Shown piece after piece: positions 4,599-12,542 of a stretch of DNA of 14,196 nucleotides (its first letter is position 1; the number at the start of each line of letters is the position of its first letter). The notes beneath the pieces are model-generated. The model saw nothing but the letters and a program-made list of their open reading frames with translations, ran no database searches and was not told the DNA's origin. Location of the stretch: positions 1-14,196 of the forward strand of contig WLNV01000019.1 in NCBI GenBank assembly GCA_009699615.1, written 5' to 3'. The stretch comes from Actinomycetota bacterium (lineage in GTDB: Bacteria; Actinomycetota; Thermoleophilia; Solirubrobacterales; Solirubrobacteraceae). A program made the position numbers and the translations under genes.

Positions 4599-7238
4599 CT
4601 ACTCGTCGTCTTCGTCGGCAGCTTCGTCGTCGAGCTCAAGCTCTTCTTCGACCTCTTCTTCGACCGGCTCAGCTTCCGCACCACTCTGATCGGTCGCTGC
4701 GACCTCTGAGGCCTCTGAGGCCTCTGAGGCCTCTGTCGCCTCTGTCGCCTCAAGATCGACGCTCTCGCCCTCAACGGCCTCGGCGCTGCCCTCGGCGTCC
4801 TCAATGACCATCGCGACGGCACTGACGACATCACCGTCGCGGACATTCATTGTCTTCACACCCTGGGCGCTGCGGCCGTAGCGATTGATCCCGCTCGCCG
4901 CCGTTCGCTGAACCATTCCCTCGCGTGAGATGAAGATCAGATCCTGGTGCTCGCGCACCACGAGCGCGCCGGCGAGTCCACCCTTCGACTCGGTCAGGGC
5001 GATCGTCTTGACGCCCTTCGCGCCGCGCTTGGTCTTGCGGTACTCGCGCACCTGCGTTCGTTTGCCGTAGCCGTTGTCGGTAATCACGAGCAGATCCATG
5101 TCATCGCGGGCGATGTCCATCGCGATCACTTCGCCCTTTTCACCGACGTCCATCCCCTTCACTCCGCTCGTGCTCCGGCCCATCGAACGGGCATCGGATT
5201 CGGCGAAGCGGACAGTCAGGCCAGCGCGCGAGGTGATCAGAACCTCATCGTCCTTGTCGACACCGCGAACGACGATCAACTCGTCTTCGTCGCGGATCTT
5301 GATCGCGATGATGCCGTCTGCCTTGATCGGCGTGTTGTACTGCTGCAGCTCGGTCTTCTTGACAGTTCCCTTCCGCGTCGCGAAGACGAGGTATTGGGTT
5401 TCGCTGAAGTCACGCGTCGCCAGAACCGACTCGATCCGCTCGCCCTCGCGTAGCGGCAGCACGTTGACAAGCGCGCGGCCCTTGGCGGTACGCGATGCCT
5501 CCGGCAGCTCGTAAACCTTCGAGCGATAGACCTTGCCTCTGTTCGAGAAGAAGAGCAGGAAGTCGTGCGACGAGCAGACAAAGAGATGCTCGATGAAGTC
5601 ACCGTCCTTCATGTCCATCCCAGTCACGCCGCGACCGCCGCGCTGCTGCTGGCGATAGGTGCCAAGCGGCAGCGACTTGATGTAGCCGGTTTGCGTAATC
5701 GTGATCACCATCTGCTGGTCGGCGATCAGATCTTCGATGTCGATCTCGTCTTCGCTCTGTGAGATCAGCGTCCTGCGCTCATCGGCGAAGCGCTCGTTGA
5801 TCTCGCTCAGTTCTTCCTTAATCAGATCAAGCACCGCCTGCTCGCTGCCGAGCAGTTCGCGTAGCTCGCGAATCCGCTCCATCACGTCATCGTGCTCACT
5901 CTTGATTGCGTCCGACTCGAGCGCGGTCAGCTGCGCGAGGCGAAGTTCGAGGATCGCGCTGGCCTGAATCGCCGACAGCTTGAAGTCCGCGACGAGCTTC
6001 TCGCGAGCGGTGTCGCGGTCCGGGGCGGCGCGGATCAGCTTAATCACGGCATCGAGGTTGTCGAGCGCGATCAGCAGGCCGAGCAGGATGTGGGCGCGCG
6101 CCTCCTTGATCCCCAGTTCGTACTTGGCGCGGCGCACGACAACCTGGCGCTGATGTGCGACATAGGCCGTCAGCACCTCACGCAGCGAGAGCGTGCGTGG
6201 CACGCCATCGACGAGCGCAACGGTGTTGACGCCGAAGGTCGACTGCATCGAGGTGTGCTTATAGAGCTGGTTTAGAACGACCTTCGGAATCACGTCGCGC
6301 TTGAGCTCGATTACGAGCCGCATGCCATTGCGGTCAGACTCGTCGCGCAGGTCGGTGATGTCGGGGATCTTCTTCTCGTGGACCAGCGCCGCGATCTTCT
6401 GGATCAGGCCGCCGTCGCCACCCTTCTTGACCATGTAAGGCAGTTCGGTGACGACGATCGCCTCTTTGCCCTGCGTCAGCGGCTCAATGTGCGCCTTGGC
6501 CTGCACGCGGACACGGCCGCGGCCGGTCTCGTATGCGTCGCGGATCCCCTGAACCCCGAGAATCGTGCCTCCGGTTGGAAAATCGGGGCCCTTGACGTGC
6601 TTCATCAGCCCGTCGAGCGAAATGTCGGGGTCGTCGATCAGCGCGATTGTTGCTGCGATCACTTCGGCGAGGTTGTGCGGCGGAATGTTCGTTGCCATCC
6701 CGACTGCGATGCCGGACGAACCGTTGACGAGCAGGTTCGGGTAACGAGCCGGCATCACCGTCGGTTCCTGGGTGCGGCCGTCGTAGTTGGGTACGAAGTC
6801 GACCGTGTCCATATCGAGATCGCGCAGCATCTCGGTCGCGAGACGCGTCATTCGCGCCTCGGTGTACCTCATCGCGGCGGCCGGGTCGTCGTCGACCGAG
6901 CCGAAGTTGCCTTGTCCGTCAACGAGCGGATAGCGCATCGAGAAGTCCTGCGCCATGCGGACGAGCGCGTCATAAATTGCCGAGTCACCGTGAGGGTGGA
7001 AGTTGCCCATCACCTCACCGACGATGCGGGCGCACTTCGAGTAGCCGCGCGTTGGCCCGAGGCCAAGCTCCGACATCCCGTAGAGAACGCGACGGTGGAC
7101 CGGCTTGAGGCCATCGCGCACATCAGGCAGGGCGCGGCCGACGATCACCGACATCGCGTAGTCGAGGTACGCGGTCTTCATCTCATCTTCGAGCGCGCGC
7201 GGCTCGAAGCGGTCACTCAATACGTCTGCGGAAGCCAT
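4599..7238 (-). CDS. gyrA: DNA gyrase subunit A
   Basis: Breakage-reunion subunit of the A2B2 gyrase that introduces negative supercoils using ATP hydrolysed by GyrB. It is 879 residues long. The catalytic tyrosine is Tyr125 in the MRYTEARMT motif. The quinolone-determining segment GDSAIYD has Ser86 and Asp90 (E. coli Ser83/Asp87), the usual susceptible-type residues. The GyrA-box QQQRGGRGVTG at 530-540 marks the start of the DNA-wrapping C-terminal beta-pinwheel, so this is gyrase rather than topoisomerase IV. Residues from about 814 onward form an unusually acidic Glu/Asp/Ala/Ser tail, part of it encoded by a 9-bp tandem repeat. The ATG is preceded by GAGAGGAAAA at suitable spacing. It lies 29 bases downstream of gyrB and is almost certainly cotranscribed with it. 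No intein is present. Confidence 0.99.
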   Translation of the reverse strand: MASADVLSDRFEPRALEDEMKTAYLDYAMSVIVGRALPDVRDGLKPVHRRVLYGMSELGLGPTRGYSKCARIVGEVMGNFHPHGDSAIYDALVRMAQDFSMRYPLVDGQGNFGSVDDDPAAAMRYTEARMTRLATEMLRDLDMDTVDFVPNYDGRTQEPTVMPARYPNLLVNGSSGIAVGMATNIPPHNLAEVIAATIALIDDPDISLDGLMKHVKGPDFPTGGTILGVQGIRDAYETGRGRVRVQAKAHIEPLTQGKEAIVVTELPYMVKKGGDGGLIQKIAALVHEKKIPDITDLRDESDRNGMRLVIELKRDVIPKVVLNQLYKHTSMQSTFGVNTVALVDGVPRTLSLREVLTAYVAHQRQVVVRRAKYELGIKEARAHILLGLLIALDNLDAVIKLIRAAPDRDTAREKLVADFKLSAIQASAILELRLAQLTALESDAIKSEHDDVMERIRELRELLGSEQAVLDLIKEELSEINERFADERRTLISQSEDEIDIEDLIADQQMVITITQTGYIKSLPLGTYRQQQRGGRGVTGMDMKDGDFIEHLFVCSSHDFLLFFSNRGKVYRSKVYELPEASRTAKGRALVNVLPLREGERIESVLATRDFSETQYLVFATRKGTVKKTELQQYNTPIKADGIIAIKIRDEDELIVVRGVDKDDEVLITSRAGLTVRFAESDARSMGRSTSGVKGMDVGEKGEVIAMDIARDDMDLLVITDNGYGKRTQVREYRKTKRGAKGVKTIALTESKGGLAGALVVREHQDLIFISREGMVQRTAASGINRYGRSAQGVKTMNVRDGDVVSAVAMVIEDAEGSAEAVEGESVDLEATEATEASEASEASEVAATDQSGAEAEPVEEEVEEELELDDEAADEDDE
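4703..4747. repeat. 9-bp tandem repeat inside the 3' end of gyrA
   Basis: Five in-frame copies of a 9-base unit, three of CCTCTGAGG and two of CCTCTGTCG on the plus strand. They encode alternating Ala-Ser-Glu and Ala-Thr-Glu triplets at about residues 831-845 of GyrA. Copy number could vary by slippage without breaking the frame. Confidence 0.85.
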
Positions 7239-7267
7239 CTAGTTTTCCTCTCCGGCCCGTGCGGTCA

Positions 7268-9706
7268 TTAGACGTCGAGGTTTACGACGTCGCGGGCGTT
7301 GTCTTCAATGAAGTTTCGGCGTGGTTCAACAACGTCGCCCATCAGCATCGAGAAGATCTCGTCAGCGGCGACTGCGTCGGCGATCGAGACCTTCTGCAGA
7401 GTGCGCGTCGCGGGATCCATCGTCGTCTGGCGAAGCTGTTCGGCGTTCATCTCACCGAGGCCCTTGAAGCGGCTCAGCTGAACGCCCTTCTGGGCGACAG
7501 ACATAACCGCCGTGCCGAGCGATTCGAAGGTCTGTGCGATCTCCTCGCGATCGCCCAAACGGACGATGAAGGGTCCGTTGCCGGTTAGCTTGACGATCTC
7601 GGCGTGCAGCTTCAGCAGGCCGAGATATTCGGCGCTCTCGAACAGTTCGACTGGCATCCGGTGGGTACGAGCCAGGCCGCTGCCGCGCTCGATCGAGCGG
7701 ATCAGAAGGATCCCGTTGTCGCTCGACTCCAGCTCGGTCGTCAGTACGCCAAGCTCGGCATCCTCCGCGCTGAGCAGCTTGATTGCGTCCTTAGAGCTGT
7801 TGATGCCGTCAGCGAGCAGCGCCGACTCCCCAAGGAAGCGAACCATGTCCTCGCCGTGGCGGGCCCTCAGCGCGGCCGAAAGCTGCTCGTAGCGGCGCAT
7901 GCTGCGGCGATAGCTCTGCCACTTCGCCTCGGTCAGCTTGACCTTCTTGGCGTCGCGGTCGGTGATCTCAAACTTCTCGTAGGTGTCTGCCAGCAGCACC
8001 TCTTCAAGCTCGGCGTCGTTCTCGATGTAACGCTCCTGGGAGCCCTTCTTGATCTTGTAGAGCGGTGGCTTGGCGATGTAGACGAAGCCGGCGTCAATCA
8101 GCGGCTGCATCTCGCGGAACAGCAGCGTCAGGATCAAGGTGCGGATGTGAGCACCGTCGACGTCAGCGTCGGTCATCAGAATGACCTTGTGATAGCGGGC
8201 ATTCTCGAGGTCGAACTCGCCTGCGATCCCGGTGCCGATTGCAGTGATCAGAGCCTGAACTTCGGTGTTCTGGAGCACCTTGTCGATCCGCGCCTTCTCG
8301 ACGTTGAGAATCTTGCCGCGCAGCGGCAAGACGGCCTGCGTGTTGCGGTCGCGGCCCTGCTTGGCCGAGCCGCCGGCGGAGTCACCCTCGACTACGAAGA
8401 TTTCAGCTAGCGACGGGTCCTTGACCGAGCAGTCGGCGAGCTTACCTGGCAGTCGCGAGTTCTCGAGTGCGCTCTTGCGGCGCGTAAGGTCGCGGGCTTT
8501 ACGGGCCGCAGAGCGCGCCTGCGCAGCCTGCACGGCCTTGCGGATGATCGCCCTCGCGTCGGCAGGGTTCTCCTCAAGGAACTCGGCCAGCTTGGTGTTC
8601 ACGATCCCCTCAACGAAGCCCTGCATCCCCGGGTTGCCGAGCTTGGTCTTCGTCTGGCCCTCGAACTGAGGGTCGGTCAGCTTCGCCGACAGCACCGCGG
8701 TCAGGCCCTCGCGCACGTCCTCGCCGCTGAGGTTGTCGTCCTTCTCCTTCAGCTCTCCCTTGTCGCGCGCGTACTTGTTCAAAGTCCTCGTCAGCGCTGA
8801 GCGCAGACCTGAAAGGTGCGAGCCGCCTTCGTGCGTGTTGATGTTGTTGGCGAACGAGAAGACCGACTCTTGATAAGACGCATTCCACTGCAGTGCGCAC
8901 TCGACGGCACCCTCTTCGCCTTCATCCGAAAAGTAGACAACCTTGGGATGGATCGGCTCCTTGTTTTCATTCAGATAGGAGACGAAGTCCTTGATCCCGC
9001 CCTCGTAACAGAACTCAACCGTTGCGCCAACCGAGCGTTCGTCGGTCAGAGAGATCTTCAGGCCGCGCGTGAGGAAGGCTGTTTCACGCAGACGCTGCTC
9101 AAGAATCGAGAAGTCGAACTCGGTCTCGTCGAAGATGCTGGCGTCGGGCAGGAAGGTGATCGAGGTGCCGGTCTGGTCGGTCGGCTCGCCCTTCTTTAGC
9201 TCGGCCAACGGAGCACCGCGGGCGTAATCCTGCGTGTGGTGGAAGCCTTCGCGGCTGACGTCGATCGCGAGCTCTTCGCTGAGCGCGTTGACGACCGATA
9301 CGCCGACGCCGTGTAGCCCGCCGGAGACCTTGTAGCCCTCACCGTCACCGAACTTGCCGCCGGCGTGGAGAACGGTCAGCACAACCTCGACGGCCGGCTT
9401 CTTCTCCTTCGCGTGCATCTCGACCGGGATGCCTCGACCGTCATCGACAACTGTTACCGAGTTGTCGGCGTGGATCGTTACCTCGACCGAGCTGCAGTGG
9501 CCCGCGAGCGCCTCGTCGACGGAGTTGTCGACGACCTCGTAGACGAGATGGTGAAGGCCGCGTACGCCGGTTGAGCCGACATACATTCCCGGGCGCTTAC
9601 GAACCGCTTCGAGTCCTTCGAGAACCGTAATATCGGAGGCGCCGTAGCTGCCCGTTGTCTTGGCTTCAGTGGCGCTTTTGCTCGAACTCTTGTCAGCTTT
9701 GGTCAT
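7268..9706 (-). CDS. gyrB: DNA gyrase subunit B
   Basis: ATPase and TOPRIM subunit of DNA gyrase, 812 residues. The GHKL ATPase domain shows YEVVDNSVDEA (56-66, catalytic Glu57, Mg-binding Asn61), DDGRGIP (88-94) and GGLHGVGVSVVN (129-140). The transducer follows to about 410. TOPRIM has EGDSAGGSAKQ (440-450) and the metal-binding DADVDGAH (513-520). The C-terminal GyrA-interacting end carries FKGLGEMN (747-754) and the closing MGDVVEPRRNFIEDNA. Roughly 170 residues at 560-735 separate PPLYKIKKG from FKGLGEMN, comparable to the E. coli insert and absent from the shorter GyrB of most Actinobacteria and Firmicutes. The ATG has CGGAG five bases upstream. A 176-base gap separates it from the DUF721 gene, so it probably has its own promoter. 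No intein is present. Confidence 0.99.
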   Translation of the reverse strand: MTKADKSSSKSATEAKTTGSYGASDITVLEGLEAVRKRPGMYVGSTGVRGLHHLVYEVVDNSVDEALAGHCSSVEVTIHADNSVTVVDDGRGIPVEMHAKEKKPAVEVVLTVLHAGGKFGDGEGYKVSGGLHGVGVSVVNALSEELAIDVSREGFHHTQDYARGAPLAELKKGEPTDQTGTSITFLPDASIFDETEFDFSILEQRLRETAFLTRGLKISLTDERSVGATVEFCYEGGIKDFVSYLNENKEPIHPKVVYFSDEGEEGAVECALQWNASYQESVFSFANNINTHEGGSHLSGLRSALTRTLNKYARDKGELKEKDDNLSGEDVREGLTAVLSAKLTDPQFEGQTKTKLGNPGMQGFVEGIVNTKLAEFLEENPADARAIIRKAVQAAQARSAARKARDLTRRKSALENSRLPGKLADCSVKDPSLAEIFVVEGDSAGGSAKQGRDRNTQAVLPLRGKILNVEKARIDKVLQNTEVQALITAIGTGIAGEFDLENARYHKVILMTDADVDGAHIRTLILTLLFREMQPLIDAGFVYIAKPPLYKIKKGSQERYIENDAELEEVLLADTYEKFEITDRDAKKVKLTEAKWQSYRRSMRRYEQLSAALRARHGEDMVRFLGESALLADGINSSKDAIKLLSAEDAELGVLTTELESSDNGILLIRSIERGSGLARTHRMPVELFESAEYLGLLKLHAEIVKLTGNGPFIVRLGDREEIAQTFESLGTAVMSVAQKGVQLSRFKGLGEMNAEQLRQTTMDPATRTLQKVSIADAVAADEIFSMLMGDVVEPRRNFIEDNARDVVNLDV

Positions 9707-9882
9707 TTGGCTCCGATAACAGGCAAAAACCCCGATTCCTGCGACGTTTTCGCGGGATCGAGGCGTCTACATTTGGTATCCAGAACAATAGCAGTTGGAG
9801 GGGCTGGATCGACGCCTGCCAAGCCCCGAAATACGCCGTAAATATCGGACGATAGGCCGCTCCCGACGGCGGCAGTTGCGGA
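9707..9882 (-). promoter_or_regulatory. gyrB upstream region, probable gyrBA promoter
   Basis: This 176-base gap should hold the gyrBA promoter because gyrB is not overlapped by its upstream neighbour. I could not place a convincing -35/-10 pair. It contains an imperfect stem (GGGGCT 9800-9805 with AGCCCC 9822-9827) and two near-identical 10-mers, GGATCGAGGC at 9755-9764 and GGATCGACGC at 9806-9815 on the plus strand, 51 bases apart. These could be operator-like sites. No strong terminator for the recF-DUF721 unit is seen. Confidence 0.4.
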
Positions 9883-10212
9883 TTACTGCGCGGTCTCGTG
9901 CGACCAGCTCTTTGCGGCCACCGTTTGGCAGCGCAACGAGACGACTTTTTCTTCGCCGAGGGCACCGTTGAGAGACGCGATTAAGCTGACACTCATCAGG
10001 TCAATCTCCTGCGCCCAGACGGCACTCGAACAGGTCACCGTCAGCACCCCTGCGGCCTCACCGGTCGGCGTCGCCTGCGCGGCGATCGCGTCGCCAACGG
10101 CAGCCTGCCAGTAGCGCTGGATCTGCGCCAAGCCGGTCGCCGGCGCGAGCCTGTCGGCGAGCTCGCGGATCGAACCGGCGGCATTGCGCGGGGCGCGGCG
10201 CTGGCGACTCAC
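9883..10212 (-). CDS. DUF721 / DciA-like protein
   Basis: Probable DciA-type protein (DUF721), which in mycobacteria and Caulobacter assists the replicative helicase DnaB. At 109 residues it is short compared with the mycobacterial homologue, keeping little beyond the core domain at about 15-98. Typical features are the RYWQAAVGDAIAAQATPTG stretch (33-51) and VLTVTCSSAVWAQEIDLMSVSLIASLN (56-82), with an LRC-containing strand at 92-94. It starts with GTG at 10212, and the GTGA overlap with the recF stop implies coupled translation. Its place directly after recF and ahead of gyrB matches the actinobacterial arrangement and supports a replication role. Assignment to DciA function is by family and position, not by any catalytic motif. 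Confidence 0.85.
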   Translation of the reverse strand: MSRQRRAPRNAAGSIRELADRLAPATGLAQIQRYWQAAVGDAIAAQATPTGEAAGVLTVTCSSAVWAQEIDLMSVSLIASLNGALGEEKVVSLRCQTVAAKSWSHETAQ

Positions 10213-11312
10213 GCCGCGACCTTCTGATCAACGACGCCGCCGCTGACCTCGACTCGAGCGACGCCAGCGTCCTCGCCGGTCGGCACGTGCTCCAGCTCTG
10301 TCGTGGTTACAACCGACTGACCGGCGGCCGTGATCCTCGAGACCAGCCGCTCGCGTCGCTCCGCGTCGAGCTCACTCATTACATCGTCGAGCAGCAGCAG
10401 CGGAGTCTGGCCGCGCTCATCGGCAAGAACCTCCCGCTCGGCCAGCAGCAGAGCGAGCAGAGCAACGCGCTGTTCACCCTGCGAACCGTAGATCCGTAGT
10501 TCACGGCCACCGCGGCTGAGCAACAATTCGTCGCGGTGCGGCCCGTGGCCGGTGAAGCCACGCTCGAGGTCGGAATCCCGTCGCTCGGCCAGCTCTGCGG
10601 CGAACGCTTCGGCACTGTCGGCCTTGCTGCGAGGTCGGTAGCGAACCTCCAAGCCACCTGGCAGGCCTAATTCGTCGGCAATCTCCTGCGCACGAGGGGC
10701 AACCAGTTCAACGGCCCGCTCGCGCTCCGCGCGCAGCGCCAGCGCGTGGCGGCCAAGCTCCAGATCCCAGGTGTCAAGCTCGCTCGGGTCGACTCCGTGG
10801 TTGCGGATCCGCGCCAGCAGCGCGTTGCGCTGCGCTAGCGCTTGACCGTAGTCGCGGCGGACTGTTGCTCGCGCCGGCCACAATCCGGCAACCAGCTGAT
10901 CTAGATGATCCCGTCGGAGCGATGGTGCCCCCTTGATCAGCTCCAGCCGATCTGGCAGGAAGACACACGCCAGTGGTCGGAAGCCAACATCGATTAGCCG
11001 CTCGACCGGCCCACCGTCGGCAGTCACATGGCGCGGCTGGCCAGGCTCGAAGCCAACCGCCAGCTGGTGCGGGCCGTCATCCCCGTCTAGATCAAGTTCG
11101 ACCCGTGCTGCGCTTTGATCGAAGCGAACGAACTCGCGATCGTTAGAGGTGCGGCATGAGCGGCCAGTACAACCAAAGTAGAGCGCCTCAAGCAAGTTTG
11201 TCTTACCTGCCCCATTCGCGCCGTAAATCACCGTCAGGCGCTCGCCAAGTGTGATCTCGGCCGACTCGTAGCAGCGAACGTCGCGCACACGGAGCCGCTG
11301 GATCCGATTCAT
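10209..11312 (-). CDS. recF: DNA replication and repair protein RecF
   Basis: SMC-like ATPase that helps load RecA at single-strand gaps, acting with RecO and RecR. The 367-residue length is typical. The Walker A motif is GANGAGKTN at 31-39. The ABC-type signature is YGSQGEQRVALLALLLAE at 275-292. Walker B with the D-loop is LLLLDDVMSELD at 305-316, and FTGHGPHRDEL at 253-263 is a RecF hallmark. The ATG overlaps the last base of the dnaN TAA stop (TAATG) and lacks its own Shine-Dalgarno, so translation is probably coupled to dnaN. The 3' end overlaps the DUF721 gene by four bases. Nothing is truncated or missing. Confidence 0.98.
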   Translation of the reverse strand: MNRIQRLRVRDVRCYESAEITLGERLTVIYGANGAGKTNLLEALYFGCTGRSCRTSNDREFVRFDQSAARVELDLDGDDGPHQLAVGFEPGQPRHVTADGGPVERLIDVGFRPLACVFLPDRLELIKGAPSLRRDHLDQLVAGLWPARATVRRDYGQALAQRNALLARIRNHGVDPSELDTWDLELGRHALALRAERERAVELVAPRAQEIADELGLPGGLEVRYRPRSKADSAEAFAAELAERRDSDLERGFTGHGPHRDELLLSRGGRELRIYGSQGEQRVALLALLLAEREVLADERGQTPLLLLDDVMSELDAERRERLVSRITAAGQSVVTTTELEHVPTGEDAGVARVEVSGGVVDQKVAA

Positions 11313-12418
11313 TAGACGTTCAGGCGGATAGGCATAATCAGATAGAGGAATCCACTGCCATCGGCCGAGACAATCAGCCCTGGACGGAGCGGGTTGATCA
11401 GCTTCAAGATCACGTCGTCGGCTGTTGTGCTCTCCAGACCGGCCACAAGAAACTCTGGATTGAAGCCGATTTCCATTGGTTCGCCAGCGAACGGAACCGG
11501 CAAAGTGTCCTTTGCTTCGCCTACATCAGGAGTTTGGGCCGAAAGCGTAAGCTCGCCCTCTGTGAACGAGAGCCGCAGAGGAGCATTCTTCTGCGCCATC
11601 AGCGCTATCCGCCGCGCTACGGTCAGGAACTCTTCCGTGGAGATCGTCAACTCGTGTTCAAAGGCGTCCGGGAGCAACTGCTGATAGTTGGGGAACTGGC
11701 CGTCAATTAGCCTTGAGGAGAGCGCTACGGCACCTACCTCGAAGACAACCTGGTTGGCGCTGACGCCAATTGAGATCGTTTCGGTCTCCGGGTCTACCAA
11801 CCGGGCGAGCTCTTCCAAGGCCCTCGCTGGGACATTCGCTTCGAAGCTCTCTTTCAGCGGCTCGGTGAGTGCGGTCTCCTTGACGCTTAGCCTGTAAGAG
11901 TCGGTTGCGACCATGCGCAGCTCGTTCCCGCTGGCGGAGACCAATACTCCGGTAAGGATCGGGCGGGTCTCGTCTCGTGAAGCTGAACGCGATACGCGCG
12001 CGATTGTCTCAATGAATGCGGCTGCCGGCATTGCAAGTTGCGTATCCCCGCCGGCGCTGGGAAGCTCTGGGAAGTCCTCTAGCCGCAATGTCCGCAGGTG
12101 ATACTGAGCAGTCCCTGACTGGACTTCAACGTCTTGTTCCTCGCTGCGAAGTTCGAGTGTCACTTCAGGCGCGCCTAGCTGGCGAACCACTTCGAGCAAC
12201 AGCCGCGCTGGTAGAACAACCGAACCTGGGCGCTCTACAGTGCCTGCGAGGGGAACGCGGATTGAAAGTTCGGTATCGGTCGCTTGAAGTTCGATACCGC
12301 CTTCCTCAGCGACGATACGAACGCCTGAAAGCGCTTGAATAGCACTTCGAGTCGAAGCGACCCTCGCAAGGGTTTGCAGGTGATGAAGCAACTCTGATGT
12401 CGATGATGAAATCTTCAA
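11312..12418 (-). CDS. dnaN: DNA polymerase III beta subunit (sliding clamp)
   Basis: Ring-shaped processivity clamp of DNA polymerase III; a dimer encircles DNA and recruits polymerase and repair proteins. It is 368 residues long, with the three repeated clamp domains at about 1-120, 121-245 and 246-368. Recognisable stretches include LATDTELSIR-like QATDTELSIR (45-54), RPILTGVLVSASGNELRMVATDSYRLS (150-176), LIDGQFPNYQQLLP and the C-terminal YLIMPIRL that lines the partner-binding pocket. The start codon is TTG at 12418, supported by AAGGA at good spacing and by the N-terminal MKISSS, which matches clamp starts. A 124-base gap separates it from dnaA. Codons here are less GC-biased than in gyrA or gyrB. 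Confidence 0.98.
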   Translation of the reverse strand: MKISSSTSELLHHLQTLARVASTRSAIQALSGVRIVAEEGGIELQATDTELSIRVPLAGTVERPGSVVLPARLLLEVVRQLGAPEVTLELRSEEQDVEVQSGTAQYHLRTLRLEDFPELPSAGGDTQLAMPAAAFIETIARVSRSASRDETRPILTGVLVSASGNELRMVATDSYRLSVKETALTEPLKESFEANVPARALEELARLVDPETETISIGVSANQVVFEVGAVALSSRLIDGQFPNYQQLLPDAFEHELTISTEEFLTVARRIALMAQKNAPLRLSFTEGELTLSAQTPDVGEAKDTLPVPFAGEPMEIGFNPEFLVAGLESTTADDVILKLINPLRPGLIVSADGSGFLYLIMPIRLNV

Positions 12419-12455
12419 GGTAGATCCTTATTAAAGAGCTAGTTGTAGTAAGGGT

Positions 12456-12464
12456 TGTGTATAT
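12456..12464 (-). promoter_or_regulatory. DnaA-box-like site ATATACACA
   Basis: Seven of nine positions match the E. coli consensus TTATCCACA. It has the same A at position 5 and the same orientation as the second site 54 bases to the right, which raises the chance that both are real. Confidence 0.3.
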
Positions 12465-12517
12465 CGAGGTAGATATGAATCATCCTGCAGTTTGCGGAAT
12501 AGTTTGGGCCTGCTGGA

Positions 12518-12526
12518 TGTGTACAA
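12518..12526 (-). promoter_or_regulatory. DnaA-box-like site TTGTACACA
   Basis: One mismatch from the actinobacterial consensus TTGTCCACA (C to A at position 5) and two from TTATCCACA. It lies 17 bases downstream of the dnaA stop. This is the best DnaA-box candidate I found in the window. Confidence 0.45.
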
Positions 12527-12542
12527 CTGACCAAGTTTGTCA

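Larger units (their letters stand above)
12419..12542. other. dnaA-dnaN intergenic region, candidate replication origin segment
   Basis: This is the position of oriC in many Actinobacteria. It is visibly more AT-rich than the surroundings and includes a CTTATTAAAGAG patch. It is only 124 bases, much shorter than well-studied actinobacterial origins, and I find only two DnaA-box-like sites in it. It may be a reduced origin, part of one, or merely the dnaN leader and promoter. Confidence 0.4.

Noticed and set aside
6378..7271. 297-residue plus-strand ORF opposite gyrA (and similar long ORFs opposite gyrB)
   Set aside because: Mirror ORFs arising from the strong codon bias of gyrA and gyrB in a high-GC genome; no recognisable domain.
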